A stretch of 56,365 nt of DNA from Polaromonas sp. (lineage in GTDB: Bacteria > Pseudomonadota > Gammaproteobacteria > Burkholderiales > Burkholderiaceae_C). The stretch spans positions 1-56,365 of the forward strand of contig JAUXPP010000147.1 in assembly GCA_030683705.1 (NCBI GenBank). The letters run 5' to 3'. Positions 8,625 to 18,900 of this stretch are shown here, in pieces (the stretch's first letter is position 1; the number at the start of each line of letters is the position of its first letter). The position numbers and the translations under genes are program-made. Under the pieces are notes generated by a model. The model did not search any database, was not told the DNA's origin, and worked only from the letters and a program-made list of their open reading frames with translations.

Positions 8625-8785
8625 CGCCGGGCCGCCCCAAGGAAAAATGCGCCCCCTCGGGGCTGGAGCCTGCGGCTCCGAAGCTGCTTGAGCAGCTTCG
8701 GACAGGCGACAGAAGCGAAGCCTCTGGCGAGCGGCGGCCTGCAAGGTGCAGCGTAGTACGCGCAGCGACAAGCGTGGGGGCTCAT
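8625..8785 (-). repeat. dispersed repeat family B, copy 2
   Basis: Read on the minus strand it begins GAGCCCCCACGCTTGTCGC about 4 nt after the pyrB stop codon. It continues through GCGTACTAC, several inverted repeats, GCCCCGAGGGGGC, and GGGGCGGCCCG near pyrX. It fills nearly all of the 214-nt pyrB-pyrX spacer. The copy at 46015 shares the start and the GGGGCGGCCCG block. Confidence 0.75.
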
Positions 8786-8787
8786 CT

Positions 8788-9750
8788 TCATGCTTCATTC
8801 CCGGCAACAATGCTCATGACGGCCATGCGCACGGCGATGCCGAAGGTGACCTGCGGCAGGATCACGCTTTGCGCGCCATCCACCACCGCAGAGTCGATCT
8901 CGACGCCGCGGTTGATCGGGCCGGGGTGCATCACGATGGCATCCGGTTTGGCCAGTTGCAGCTTGTCGGTGGTCAGGCCGAAACTCTTGAAGAATTCCTG
9001 GCTGCTGGGCAGCAAGGCGCCGGACATGCGTTCGTTCTGCAACCGCAGCATGATGATGACGTCGGCATCCCGGATGCCTTCTTCCAGCGTGTGGCAGACC
9101 CGCACGCCCATTTGGGCCATGTCCGCCGGCACCAGGGTCTTGGGCCCCACCACGCGCACTTCAGGGCAGCCCAGCGTCGTCAGCGCATGGATGTCGGAGC
9201 GTGCCACCCGGGAATGCAGCACGTCACCGACGATGGCCACCGTCAGATTGCTGAAATCCTTCTTGTAGTGGCGGATGGTGTACATGTCCAGCAGCCCCTG
9301 GGTGGGGTGGGCGTGGCGGCCGTCGCCGGCATTGATCACATGCACATGGGGCGCGACGTGTTGGGCGATCAGGTAGGGCGCGCCCGACTCGCTGTGGCGC
9401 ACCACGAACAGGTCGGCAGCCATCGCGCTGAGGTTGGAAATGGTGTCGAGCAGGGACTCGCCCTTGGAGGCCGATGAGCGCGCGATGTCGAGGTTGATCA
9501 CGTCGGCCGACAGCCGCGTGGCCGCGATCTCGAAGGTGGTGCGGGTGCGGGTGGAGTTTTCAAAGAACAGGTTGAACACGCTCTTGCCACGCAGCAAGGG
9601 CACCTTCTTGACCTCGCGGTTGCTGACGCTGACAAAATTGGCGGCAGTGTCCAGGATCTGCGTGAGCGTCGCCTTGGGCAGGCCCTCGATCGACAGCAGA
9701 TGGATCAGTTCGCCGTTTTTGTTGAGCTGCGGATTTCGTCGGTACAGCAT
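8788..9750 (-). CDS. pyrB: aspartate carbamoyltransferase catalytic subunit
   Basis: A 320-residue enzyme that condenses carbamoyl phosphate and aspartate to carbamoyl aspartate in de novo pyrimidine synthesis. It has the carbamoyl-phosphate motif [12 protein letters not shown], the [12 protein letters not shown] loop, the [11 protein letters not shown] block and a C-terminal [11 protein letters not shown]. The ATG at 9750 ([10 protein letters not shown]) is where homology begins and follows a mini-ORF stop by 2 nt. No pyrI gene is near; the partner is expected to be PyrX. Confidence 0.96.
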   Translation of the reverse strand: MLYRRNPQLNKNGELIHLLSIEGLPKATLTQILDTAANFVSVSNREVKKVPLLRGKSVFNLFFENSTRTRTTFEIAATRLSADVINLDIARSSASKGESLLDTISNLSAMAADLFVVRHSESGAPYLIAQHVAPHVHVINAGDGRHAHPTQGLLDMYTIRHYKKDFSNLTVAIVGDVLHSRVARSDIHALTTLGCPEVRVVGPKTLVPADMAQMGVRVCHTLEEGIRDADVIIMLRLQNERMSGALLPSSQEFFKSFGLTTDKLQLAKPDAIVMHPGPINRGVEIDSAVVDGAQSVILPQVTFGIAVRMAVMSIVAGNEA

Positions 9751-9752
9751 GG

Positions 9753-9794
9753 TCAGGCCTTGCGCGCGGCCAGGCCGCCGGTAACGGGGTTCAT
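9753..9794 (-). CDS. 13-codon mini-ORF bridging pyrR and pyrB
   Basis: The sequence [13 protein letters not shown] begins with an ATG overlapping the pyrR stop (ATGA, 9791-9794) and ends with TGA two bases before the pyrB ATG. It could couple translation of pyrB to pyrR. It is too short to judge as a protein and could be chance. Confidence 0.3.
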   Translation of the reverse strand: MNPVTGGLAARKA

Positions 9795-10303
9795 GGGGTC
9801 GCTCCTTGCACCTGGAAACTGAAATGCCCACCATCGCCGCGCGCCAGCGCCAGCGATTGCGAGCTCGGCAGGGCCACCCGGGCCGCGGCAAAGTCGGCCT
9901 GGATGGGCAACTCGCGGCCGCCCCGGTCCACCAGCACCACCAGCCTGACGCTGGCCGGCCGGCCGTAGTCGAACAGCTCGTTGAGCACCGCGCGTATGGT
10001 GCGCCCGGTGTAGAGCACATCGTCGAGCACGATCAGGTCGGCGCCGTTGACGTCGAAAGGCAGCACGGTCTGGCCGCTGGCCGACAGGCCGCGCTGCGCA
10101 AAATCATCGCGGTGCATGGCCGACGACAGGGTGCCGGCTTCTTCCGCCAGCCCCAGGTCGGCACGCAGGCGTTCGGCCAGCCACACCCCGCCCGACGCGA
10201 CGCCTACCAGGCGCGGCTTTTGTCCGGATGTCGCCAGCATCTGCGGCATGACGCGCAGGACTTCGCGGTACAGCGCTTCGGCATCCAGGGTCAGGCTGCT
10301 CAT
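9791..10303 (-). CDS. pyrR: bifunctional pyrimidine regulator / uracil phosphoribosyltransferase PyrR
   Basis: A 170-residue phosphoribosyltransferase-fold protein with the PRPP motif [14 protein letters not shown] and an upstream flexible-loop region. PyrR proteins bind pyr mRNA in Gram-positive bacteria and can convert uracil to UMP. In this lineage the regulatory target is less clear, and no attenuator was recognised. It starts ATG ([15 protein letters not shown]) and sits between ruvX (61 nt upstream) and pyrB, to which it is linked by the mini-ORF. Confidence 0.92.
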   Translation of the reverse strand: MSSLTLDAEALYREVLRVMPQMLATSGQKPRLVGVASGGVWLAERLRADLGLAEEAGTLSSAMHRDDFAQRGLSASGQTVLPFDVNGADLIVLDDVLYTGRTIRAVLNELFDYGRPASVRLVVLVDRGGRELPIQADFAAARVALPSSQSLALARGDGGHFSFQVQGATP

Positions 10304-10364
10304 GCCGCTGCCCGTCGCTGGCCCCGTAAGCGGGTCGCCGCCGCGTGGCGCTGTGGTGCACTGC

Positions 10365-10781
10365 TCATGGAAGACTCCTTAAAAACTGCTCGAGGATTAT
10401 GCAGGCAGACGCAGCGTCGGCATCCGGCGCGCCCTGTGACAGCGCTTCGGTGGTGCTGTAGCGCTCATCGACCTCGAACACCTGCAGGCCGGAACGCCCG
10501 CGCAACTGGCGCGCGAACTTCAGCGCACGTACGGTGTTCTCGTGGCTGGCGCCGTCCGGGTGATACGGGATGCCGACCACCAGCGCATCGGGTTGCCAGT
10601 CCCGGATCTTCTGCGTGATGGCGGTGAAACGGGCATCCCCTTCAGCAGCAATGCTGCCCTGCGGTGTCGCGGTGCGCGTGAGCCGGTTGCCGGTGGCCAC
10701 ACCGGTGCGCTTGAGGCCGAAATCGAATGCGAGAAATGTCTGGAAACTGGCAGCCACGGCAGGCGGGGCCCCTGTGCTCAT
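10365..10781 (-). CDS. ruvX: Holliday junction resolvase-like protein RuvX/YqgF
   Basis: A 138-residue RNase H-fold protein. The first strand reads FLAFDFGLKRTGVATG with the acidic metal residue, followed by DALVVGIPYHPDG, VFEVDERYSTTEA with the second acidic residue, and DADAASACIILEQFL. The family is implicated in pre-16S rRNA 5' processing and in recombination. The start overlaps the algH stop (ATGA at 10778-10781), which fixes the start and shows translational coupling. Confidence 0.93.
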   Translation of the reverse strand: MSTGAPPAVAASFQTFLAFDFGLKRTGVATGNRLTRTATPQGSIAAEGDARFTAITQKIRDWQPDALVVGIPYHPDGASHENTVRALKFARQLRGRSGLQVFEVDERYSTTEALSQGAPDADAASACIILEQFLRSLP

Positions 10782-11365
10782 GCGTGACCGGCCTCGGGCG
10801 ACAGCGTCCAGCTTTGCAGGCCCAGCAGCGACAGGGCCTTGTCGTAACGTTGCTCGACCGGCGTGTCGAAGATCAGCGAGAGGTCGGCCTCTACCGTCAA
10901 CCAGCTGTTTTCGGAGATTTCGGACTCCAGTTGGCCCTCGCCCCAGGACGAATACCCCAGCGAGACAAACACCTTGCGGGGCCCGGCACCGGTGGACAGG
11001 GCTTCCAGCACATCCCGGGACGTCGTCATTTCCAGCCCGCCCGGAATCGTCATGGTCGAGGCATAGACGGATTCGCTGCCTTCCAGCATGCACTCGTGCA
11101 GCACAAAGCCGCGCTCGGTCTGCACCGGGCCGCCCTGGAAGACCGGTGAGCCGGTCAGGTCCTCGCGGCGCAGGGGCAAGGCGACCTTGTCGAACAGGTT
11201 CTGCAGGTTGATGTCGCTGGGCTTGTTGATCACCAGCCCCAGCGCGCCACGGTCGCTGTGTTCGCACATGTACACCACACTTCCGGCGAAAGCCTCGTCG
11301 TCCAGGCCGGGCATGGCAATCAGGAAGTGGTGGGTAAGATTGATCGGTGCAGAATCCATGGCCAT
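10778..11365 (-). CDS. algH: AlgH/YqgE (UPF0301) family protein
   Basis: A 195-residue protein with the UPF0301 blocks NLTHHFLIAMPGLDDEAFAG, GALGLVINKPSDI, GGPVQTERGFVLHE and FVSLGYSSWGEGQLE. AlgH was first named as an alginate regulator in Pseudomonas; its biochemical function is not known. It heads the minus-strand operon with ruvX and the pyr genes. Two in-frame ATGs are possible (11365 and 11359). It is divergent from phrB, with an 87-nt shared gap. Confidence 0.93.
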   Translation of the reverse strand: MAMDSAPINLTHHFLIAMPGLDDEAFAGSVVYMCEHSDRGALGLVINKPSDINLQNLFDKVALPLRREDLTGSPVFQGGPVQTERGFVLHECMLEGSESVYASTMTIPGGLEMTTSRDVLEALSTGAGPRKVFVSLGYSSWGEGQLESEISENSWLTVEADLSLIFDTPVEQRYDKALSLLGLQSWTLSPEAGHA

Positions 11366-11452
11366 GACGCGATTTTACGCGCAGGCTGCCTGTGCCGGTG
11401 GAAAAATCCCTGCCCGCAATCCCCTCCATCCACCAGCAAGACTTCTCCGAAC

Positions 11453-12946
11453 ATGACCAAGCAATACGACAAAGGCCTGATGTGGTTCAGGCGCGACCTG
11501 CGCAGCGATGACAATGCGGCGCTGTACCACGCGCTCAAGACATGCCGCCAGGTCTTTTGCGTGTTTGTGCTGGATCGCGGCATCCTCGACGCCCTGCCCC
11601 GCGCCGACCGCCGGGTGGAATTCATCCGGGAATCCCTGCTGGACCTCGACGGGCAGTTGCGGCAATTGGCCAGCCGGCATGGCATCGAGGGCGCAGGCCT
11701 GGTCACGCTGCATGGCTGGGCGACCGAAGCTGTGCCGGAACTGGCACGGGCCCTGGGCGTCAGCGCCGTGTTCGCCAACCATGATGACGAGCCCCAGTCA
11801 CTCCGGCGGGACCGGCAGGTGGGCGACGCCCTGGCTTCATCGGCCGCGGCGTTTCATACCTACAAGGACCATGTGATCTTTGAGCGCCAGGAGCTGCTGA
11901 CGCAAACCGGCACGCCTTACAGCGTGTTCACGCCGTATAAAAACGCCTGGCTCAGGAAGGTCGATGCGTTTTACCTGCGCCCCTACGCGATTGAGAACCA
12001 CGCTGCGGCGCTGGCGCCGCGTCCTGCAGCATGCCGCGCAGCCGTGCCGGCGCTGGCTGATTTCGGGTTTAAACCGACCAATCTTGCGGAACTCAAAATC
12101 CCGACCGGCAGCGCCGGCGGCAAAAGGCTCTTCGATGAATTCATCGAACGCATCGACCAGTACCATGCCACGCGCGACTTTCCGGCGGTCAAGGGGCCGA
12201 GCTACCTGGGTGTGCACCTGCGCTTCGGCACGGTGTCCATACGCCGCCTGGCGGCGGCAGCGCTGCTCAGGCAACAGCAGGGCAGCGAGGGCGCCACGGT
12301 CTGGCTCAGCGAACTGGTCTGGCGCGATTTTTATGCGCAGATCCTGAGCAACTTCCCGCATGTGGCCACGTCCTCGTTCAAGCCGGCCTATGACGCCATC
12401 CAGTGGGAGCAGGGGCCACACGCGCAGGCACTGTTCCAGGCCTGGTGCGAAGGCCGCACCGGCTACCCGCTGGTCGATGCCGCGATGGCGCAGATCAACC
12501 AGACCGGCTACATGCATAACCGCCTGCGCATGGTCACCGCGTGTTTCCTGGTGAAGGACCTCGGCATCGACTGGCGTTGGGGCGAGGCCTACTTCGCCAC
12601 GCACCTGAACGACTTCGACCTGTCGGCCAACAACGGTGGCTGGCAGTGGGCGTCCAGCAGCGGCTGCGATGCACAGCCCTACTTCCGCATCTTCAACCCG
12701 GTCACCCAGAGCGAGAAATTCGATGCTGGCGGCAAGTTCATCCGCAGGTACCTGCCCCGGCTGGCCGGGCTGAGCGGGCGCGCGATCCACAGCCCATGGC
12801 TGGCCAGCCCGGTCGAGCTGGCAGCCGCCGGTATCGAACTCGGCAGGGACTACCCGCTTCCGGTGGTGAAACACGACGAGGCGAGAGCCTCGACCTTGCT
12901 GCGCTACGCACCCGTGAAAAAACCGGCAGAGCCCGAAACGCTATAG
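11453..12946 (+). CDS. phrB: deoxyribodipyrimidine photolyase (class I)
   Basis: A 497-residue flavoprotein that repairs cyclobutane pyrimidine dimers in blue light. The N-terminal antenna domain begins MWFRRDLRSDDNAAL. The C-terminal FAD domain includes FPAVKGPSYLGVHLRFGTVS, WLSELVWRDFY, GRTGYPLVDAAM, GYMHNRLRMVTACFL and the signature NDFDLSANNGGWQWASSSGC. The ATG at 11453 is where similarity begins. The stop TAG lies inside repeat A copy 2, so the repeat sets the C terminus. Confidence 0.96.
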   Translation: MTKQYDKGLMWFRRDLRSDDNAALYHALKTCRQVFCVFVLDRGILDALPRADRRVEFIRESLLDLDGQLRQLASRHGIEGAGLVTLHGWATEAVPELARALGVSAVFANHDDEPQSLRRDRQVGDALASSAAAFHTYKDHVIFERQELLTQTGTPYSVFTPYKNAWLRKVDAFYLRPYAIENHAAALAPRPAACRAAVPALADFGFKPTNLAELKIPTGSAGGKRLFDEFIERIDQYHATRDFPAVKGPSYLGVHLRFGTVSIRRLAAAALLRQQQGSEGATVWLSELVWRDFYAQILSNFPHVATSSFKPAYDAIQWEQGPHAQALFQAWCEGRTGYPLVDAAMAQINQTGYMHNRLRMVTACFLVKDLGIDWRWGEAYFATHLNDFDLSANNGGWQWASSSGCDAQPYFRIFNPVTQSEKFDAGGKFIRRYLPRLAGLSGRAIHSPWLASPVELAAAGIELGRDYPLPVVKHDEARASTLLRYAPVKKPAEPETL

Positions 12947-12996
12947 TTTTTATAGCTGCTCGCGCTTGCCGGTTGTGGGCTGGAGGCCTTTTTTAC
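12940..12996 (+). repeat. dispersed repeat family A, copy 2
   Basis: Head GCTATAGTTTTTATAGC, then TGCTCGCGCTTGCCGG, GTGGGC and AGGCCTTTTTT. It occupies the whole gap between convergent phrB and chpA and provides the phrB stop codon. Its GGCC-plus-T-run end may act as a terminator. Confidence 0.75.
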
Positions 12997-12997
12997 T

Positions 12998-15900
12998 TCA
13001 AGCTGCAAGCTCGGCGCTGCAGTAGTGGCGAATCAGGCTGAGCAGCTCGTCCTCGGCATAGGGCTTGCCGAGGTAGTGATCGACGCCCAGTTCCTTGGCA
13101 TGTTCGCGGTGCTTCTCGGCAATTCGCGACGTGATCATGATGATGGGCAGGCTGCTCAGGCGCACATCGCCGCGGATGTTGCGCGCCAGGTCGAAGCCGT
13201 CCATGCGCGGCATTTCGATGTCGGACAGCACCACCGTGGGCCGCTCTTCCTGAAGCCTTTCGAGTGCCTGCAGGCCGTCGGCCGCCATGGCCACGCGGTA
13301 GCCCTCGCGCTGCAACAGCCGCTGCGTCACGCGCCGCACCGTGATCGAATCGTCGACCACCAGAATCAGCGGAATCTGCGGGGCCGCCGGCGTGACCGGC
13401 GCCACGGCGACGCGTGCGCCACCAGAGTCACCGGCAGCAGACTGCTCCAGCATATGCGGCTCGGCGCTGTCGGAACTCCAGCCGCGTGCCTGCTGACCGT
13501 ACACCGTGGCCAGCGCGACCGGGTTGTAGATCAGCACCACCGCACCCGAGGCCAGCACCGACATGCCTGCCAGGCCTGGCAGGCGCGACAGCTGGGGCCC
13601 GAGGTTTTTCACCACCACCTCCTGGTTGCCCAGCACTTCATCGACGTGCAGCGCAATCCGCTGGGCGGCGCTTCGGAAGATCACCACCGGCGCGGTTTTC
13701 CCCTGGGGTTCGTTGCTGCGGCGCGAAGCCTGCAACAAGGCGCCCGACCAGAAGAAGGGAACACTCTCACCCGCCACGTCGAGCACGCCGCTGTTGTAGG
13801 CCTGCTGCAGGTCCTTGGCGGAAATCCGGCGCACGGTCTCGACCACGTTGGCAGGCACACCCACCGAGGAGCCGCCCGCACGCAGCATGACCACCTGCGT
13901 CACCGCCGTGGTCAGCGGCAGCACCAGCTTGAAGTTGGTGCCCTTGCCCGCCACGGTGGTGGTTTCGATCCTGCCGCCGAGTGCGTTGACCTCGGAGCGG
14001 ACCACGTCCATGCCGATGCCTCGGCCGGCGAGTTCCGTGACGTGTGATGCCGTGGAAAAACCAGGCATGAAAATCAGGTTGGCGGCCTCATCGTCACCGA
14101 TCTGCTGGCCAGGTGCGATCAATCCGGAGGTCTCGGCCTTCTCACGAATACGCTGCAGGTCCAGCCCGGCGCCGTCATCGCGGAACTCGACCGCCACGTC
14201 GTTGCCCGACTGCTGCACGCTCACGGTGATCAGGCCGCTGGCGTCCTTGCCGGCGCCGGTGCGCGCCTCGGGGGCCTCGATGCCGTGCGCCACGCAGTTG
14301 CGCAGCAGGTGTTCGAAAGCCGGCGTCATGCGGTCCAGCATGCCGCGGTCCATCTCGATGGTGCCGCCCTGCAGGTCCAGCCGCACCTGCTTGCCGGTTT
14401 CCTTGGAGGCCTGGCGCACCACGCGGTACAGGCGTTCGGAAATGCCCTCGAACTCCACCATGCGGGTACGCAGCAAGTCGCGCTGCAGTTCCCGCGTCTG
14501 GCGGGCCTGCGCGATCAGGTCGTCTTCGGTCGCTTCAACGGTGCGCTGCAGGGTGCGCTGCACGGTCGCGACGTCGTTGACCGACTCGGCCATCATGCGC
14601 GTCAGTTCCTGCACACGGGTGAAACGGTCGAACTCCAGCGGATCAAACCCGAGCTGGGCCTCCTTGGCCTGCTGCAAGCGCGACTGCATCTGGGTTTCCG
14701 AATGCATTTCCACGTCACGCAATTGCGAGCGCAAGCGGTTCAAGTTACCGCTCAGGTCGTTGAGCGAGCCGCGCAACTGGTTCAGCTCGGCTTCCAGGCG
14801 GGAACGCGTGATCATCACCTCACCGGCCTGGTTGACCATGCGGTCCAGCAACTGCGAACGCACGCGGATCGAGCCGGAAGCGGCCGGACGCAAAGGCTGC
14901 AGGGCCGTGGCTTGCGCCATGGACATCACCACCTTGCGGCCACCTGCAGGCGAGACGGCCGTGCCTGTCGCGTTCTGCGGCTCATCCGTCTCCGATGGCG
15001 TTGCCGCCTGGGACAAGGGCGGCAAGGGCTCCACGGTTTCTGAAGTACCGGGATGGCGCAGGGCCTCGAAGTTGGCCTGCATGCCGTCAAAAGTCGCCAG
15101 CAGCGCATCGAAATCCTGCGAAGCGGCAGCGTCGGAACCCATGTGTTCAATGTCCGACTCGATGCGGTGGGCCATCTCCCCCAGCCGCATGGCGCCTGCC
15201 AGCCGTGCACTGCCCTTGAGGGTGTGCAATGCGCGCAAGACTTCATTGCGCGCGCCCAGGTTGTCAGGTCGTGCCGCCCATTGCCGCAAGGCAGCGCCCA
15301 GTTGCGGCATCAGCTCGGCACCTTCTTCCTCGAAAATCGGGAACAGGTCCGGGTCGATCACGTCAACCGCGTCGAACTCGTCGTCCATGTCCTCGTTAAA
15401 GGCCAATGGCTGGGAGGACGCTGCCGCAGGAGCGACGGGCTCAGGCGCAGCAACCGGTGCGGGAGCGGGTGCAGAAACCACCGCTGCAGCCGCATTCGAA
15501 GGCGCGGCGGAAACCAGAACCGGCGCGCTGGTCACCGCCTTGATGATGAATTTGGTGGCAGGAGCGGGCGCAACAGGGGTAAGGGCTTCCGCAGCCGGCG
15601 CCTCGACGTTCCCCGCGCTGGAAGCCGGGGGGCTGGCGGGCTCGGAGAAGTCGATCTCGCGCAAGGCCTGGAGGATTTTCGGATCGGGCTGCTTGAGGAA
15701 GCCGGCGGCGAACTGGTGCAGCAGGCGCCGGATATCTTCGGCCGCATTGATGAACAACTGGCCGTGCCTGAACCCGCTGCTGTCCGGCTGGATCTGCGAC
15801 TGTTGCAAAGCGTGTTCAAGCGCACGGGCCATCTCGGAAAGGGCATCAAATCCGACTGTCGATGAACTGCCCGCGAGGGAGTGGGTCAGCGCCAGGGTCG

Positions 15901-18900
15901 AGTCACCGATGGGCTGGCCATGCTCCATGGTCCACTCTGTGACCTCGGTCACCAAGCGGCGGGACCATTCATCCGCCTCGTTCAAATAGACGTTGTACAG
16001 CGGAATGCCGATGCGCAGGGAGCCGATCACCTTGACCTGCTCGTCCCCGGCAGACTCCAGGGCCGCCGACTCGCTGAAGTCCTCGAAAGTGTCCGCCGCC
16101 CCGCTCTCAGGCCTTGCTGCCGGTTCGTCCGGGGCCTCTGCAGCCAGCTCCACCACGGTATCCGCCGCAGGCGCACCAACCGCTTCCCCGGCAGATGCAG
16201 GGGCCAGAAAATGTGCATCAAAGTCCATGTCCGACAGCTCGACAGGACTGGCTTGCGCCGCCTCGGGAACAGGCTCGTCGAGGTCCAGCTCAAACACGGC
16301 CGCCGGCTCGGGCGGAGCCGCGGTCACCGCGTCACTGGACAGGGACGACAGGCTGTCAAAGTCGATGCCCTGGATCTCCAGCGGCTGTTCCGGCATGGCT
16401 GGCGCCGGTTCAGGCGCCGGCGCGGGATCCATCGAGAAGTCAAAGTCGAAATCAGTGCCCGTGCCTGCGTCCAAAGACGCGGGCTCAGCCAGCACAGCCT
16501 GCTCGACAGGCGCTGGCACAGGTGCGGCTGCTTGTGGCAAGGCGATGGCAACAAACCGCGCTTCGGTTCGCATGGCATCGGCGCTGCTGCGAAATGGCGC
16601 AGCTTTCCACGCCGCGTCACGGTTGGCCGCGATGTCGTCGATCCAGGCAGCAAAACCTTCCATGGCCTGAACACACAGATCGCGGAAGTTGTCATCCGAC
16701 GCCCTCTGCTCAGCCAGCCAGCCGTTGAGCAGTTGTTCCATGGACCAGGCCGCCTCGCCAAACTCGTTGAGCCCCACCATGCGCGAGCTGCCTTTGAGCG
16801 TGTGAAAGGCGCGGCGCAGTATCGTCAGCTCGCCGATGTCGCCAGGCTCAGCAGCCAGCGCGGCAAGGGCGGCTTGCGCCTGCCCGGCCACCTCGCGCGC
16901 TTCCTCCAGGAAAATGTCGCGCAGGTCGTCTTCTTCAAATTCCTCGGAGACCGCAACCGGTGCCACGGGCACAGGAGCAGGCGTCGCGGCCGCCACCAGG
17001 TCGGTCAGCGAGCTCGAATCCGGCTGGGTACTGCCGGCCACCGCCACCGCCGCATCGCGGGCAGTTTGCGCCAGCGCGGGTTGATCGGCCAGCGCAGCAT
17101 GCGTCGCCAGCACGTCCAGTTTGTCACTGAGCGTTGCCGCCGACAGGCCGGCTTGCGCATCGTGAACAACGGACAGGACCTCCTGGGAAAGCTCGCCGTG
17201 CACCGTCACCGAGGCAGCGGCGTCGGACGCGGCCTGGCTTCGACCCATCAGTGGCTTGAGTTCTCCCTTGGCCTCGTCGTAAACAAACAGCTTCTTGGCC
17301 AGCGCCGGCTGGTAATTGAGCATGTCGATCAGGAAGCTCAAGGCGCCCAGATTGTTGCCCAACTGGTCAAACGTGCCGGCGGAGCGGGCCAGCTGCTCAT
17401 CCACTTCCGTGACCAGCATCTGCTCCACGCTGTCGCGCATCCGCAGTACCGCGTGCGACGCCTGGTCCAGGCCGAGCACGGACAGCACACCCCGCATCTG
17501 CGACAACTGCCCAGGCACCGCGGCAAGTACCGCCTTGTCCTGGGGATTGCGGAAAAACAGGTCCAGGGATTTTTCAAGTTCGCTCAGGGAGATGCGCAAC
17601 TCGCCCACCACACTGCCCATGGTCTGCTTGTCACTGACATGGCGGTACAGCTCTTCCATCCAGGCTTCCAGCGGCTGGGCTTCGCCGCCACTGCGAACAC
17701 CCTCAAGCCGCTCAGCCAGGCGCGCGGTCCGGGCCGTCAGTTGCGGGTCGTTCGGATCGAGGTCATCGAAAGCAGCTTCCAGATACAACACGGCGGTAGC
17801 CACCTCGAGGGCCAGCTCGATCGGCGGGGCCTGCCCGGACCGAACCGTCGTATCGATCACCCGCGACAAGGCCTGCGCGAGTGGCTCGCTCGGGGGATGC
17901 AACTTGACCAGCGAGTCGGTGACCAGGCTGAACTGGTCGGCCACGGTCTTGAACTTGCCGACATCGCCAGCGGTCAGTGATGACCAGGTTTCCTTGGCAG
18001 ACACAATTCGCTTGCGGGCCTGTGCCAGCAACGCCGGGTCAAAGCGGCCAAACTGCACCGCTTCGTAGTCCACCGGCTTGAAGCGGGCCAGGCCATAACT
18101 TGCTCGAACCGCCGACAGCACCGGCGCGTCGCTGGCACGCGCAGCGATCGCCTGCGAGCAGAAGAACAGCAAATCCTGGGCAAGGCGGTCCGAGGCATTG
18201 GTACTGCCCTTGGCAAACGCCGCGTATTGCAGCAGGATGCGCGAAGCCGCCCGTTTGACGTGAATATCGACCTTCAGGAGGCCGTGCGACAGGGCCTCGA
18301 AATAAGCTGCCGCGATTTTCCAGAACACACGCGGCTCGCCACCCGGCTGCGCCTTGGCAAAGCCAAGGCACATGTCCCTGAAGCCTTGCGCAGCCTGCGC
18401 GTCGCCGGTGCGCATGATTTTGAGGACGAGTTGGTCCAGAACCTGACGCGACGCATCGTCGTAAGGCCGGGCTTCGGCCGGCAAGTCCGTGACCGGCTCG
18501 ATCCAGCGCAAGTCGAAGATCCACAGGTCTGCCGGATGAATGCGGTCAGCGCCGACCAGGCCCTGAACATCACGGTACTGCGGAAACAGGGAAACTGCAG
18601 AGACGGGCTTGTCGGCCAGCACGCCCTCGAGGTACTCGGTGAGGGCAAAACTGGCCAGCTCGACCTTGGCCGCAGCATCCTGGCTGCACAGTTCGGGGCG
18701 CTGAATGAATTTCTGCACCGCCGCTTCCATGGCCCGCAGCAGCAGTGCCGGCGCGCCCAGTCCCACCATTTCCAGCGCACCGACAGCCTGATGCAGCTGC
18801 TGGCGCGCGATACGCAACTGGCTCGCATCGAGGGCGGCCAAATCCGAACCCCGCGCGAGTTCGGCATCCCGGACGAAGCGCTTCAAAGCCTTGGCAGATC

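Noticed and set aside
15881..17980. 699-codon plus-strand frame opposite chpA
   Set aside because: Antisense to a clear multidomain kinase; Arg/His/Gln-rich translation with no motifs.
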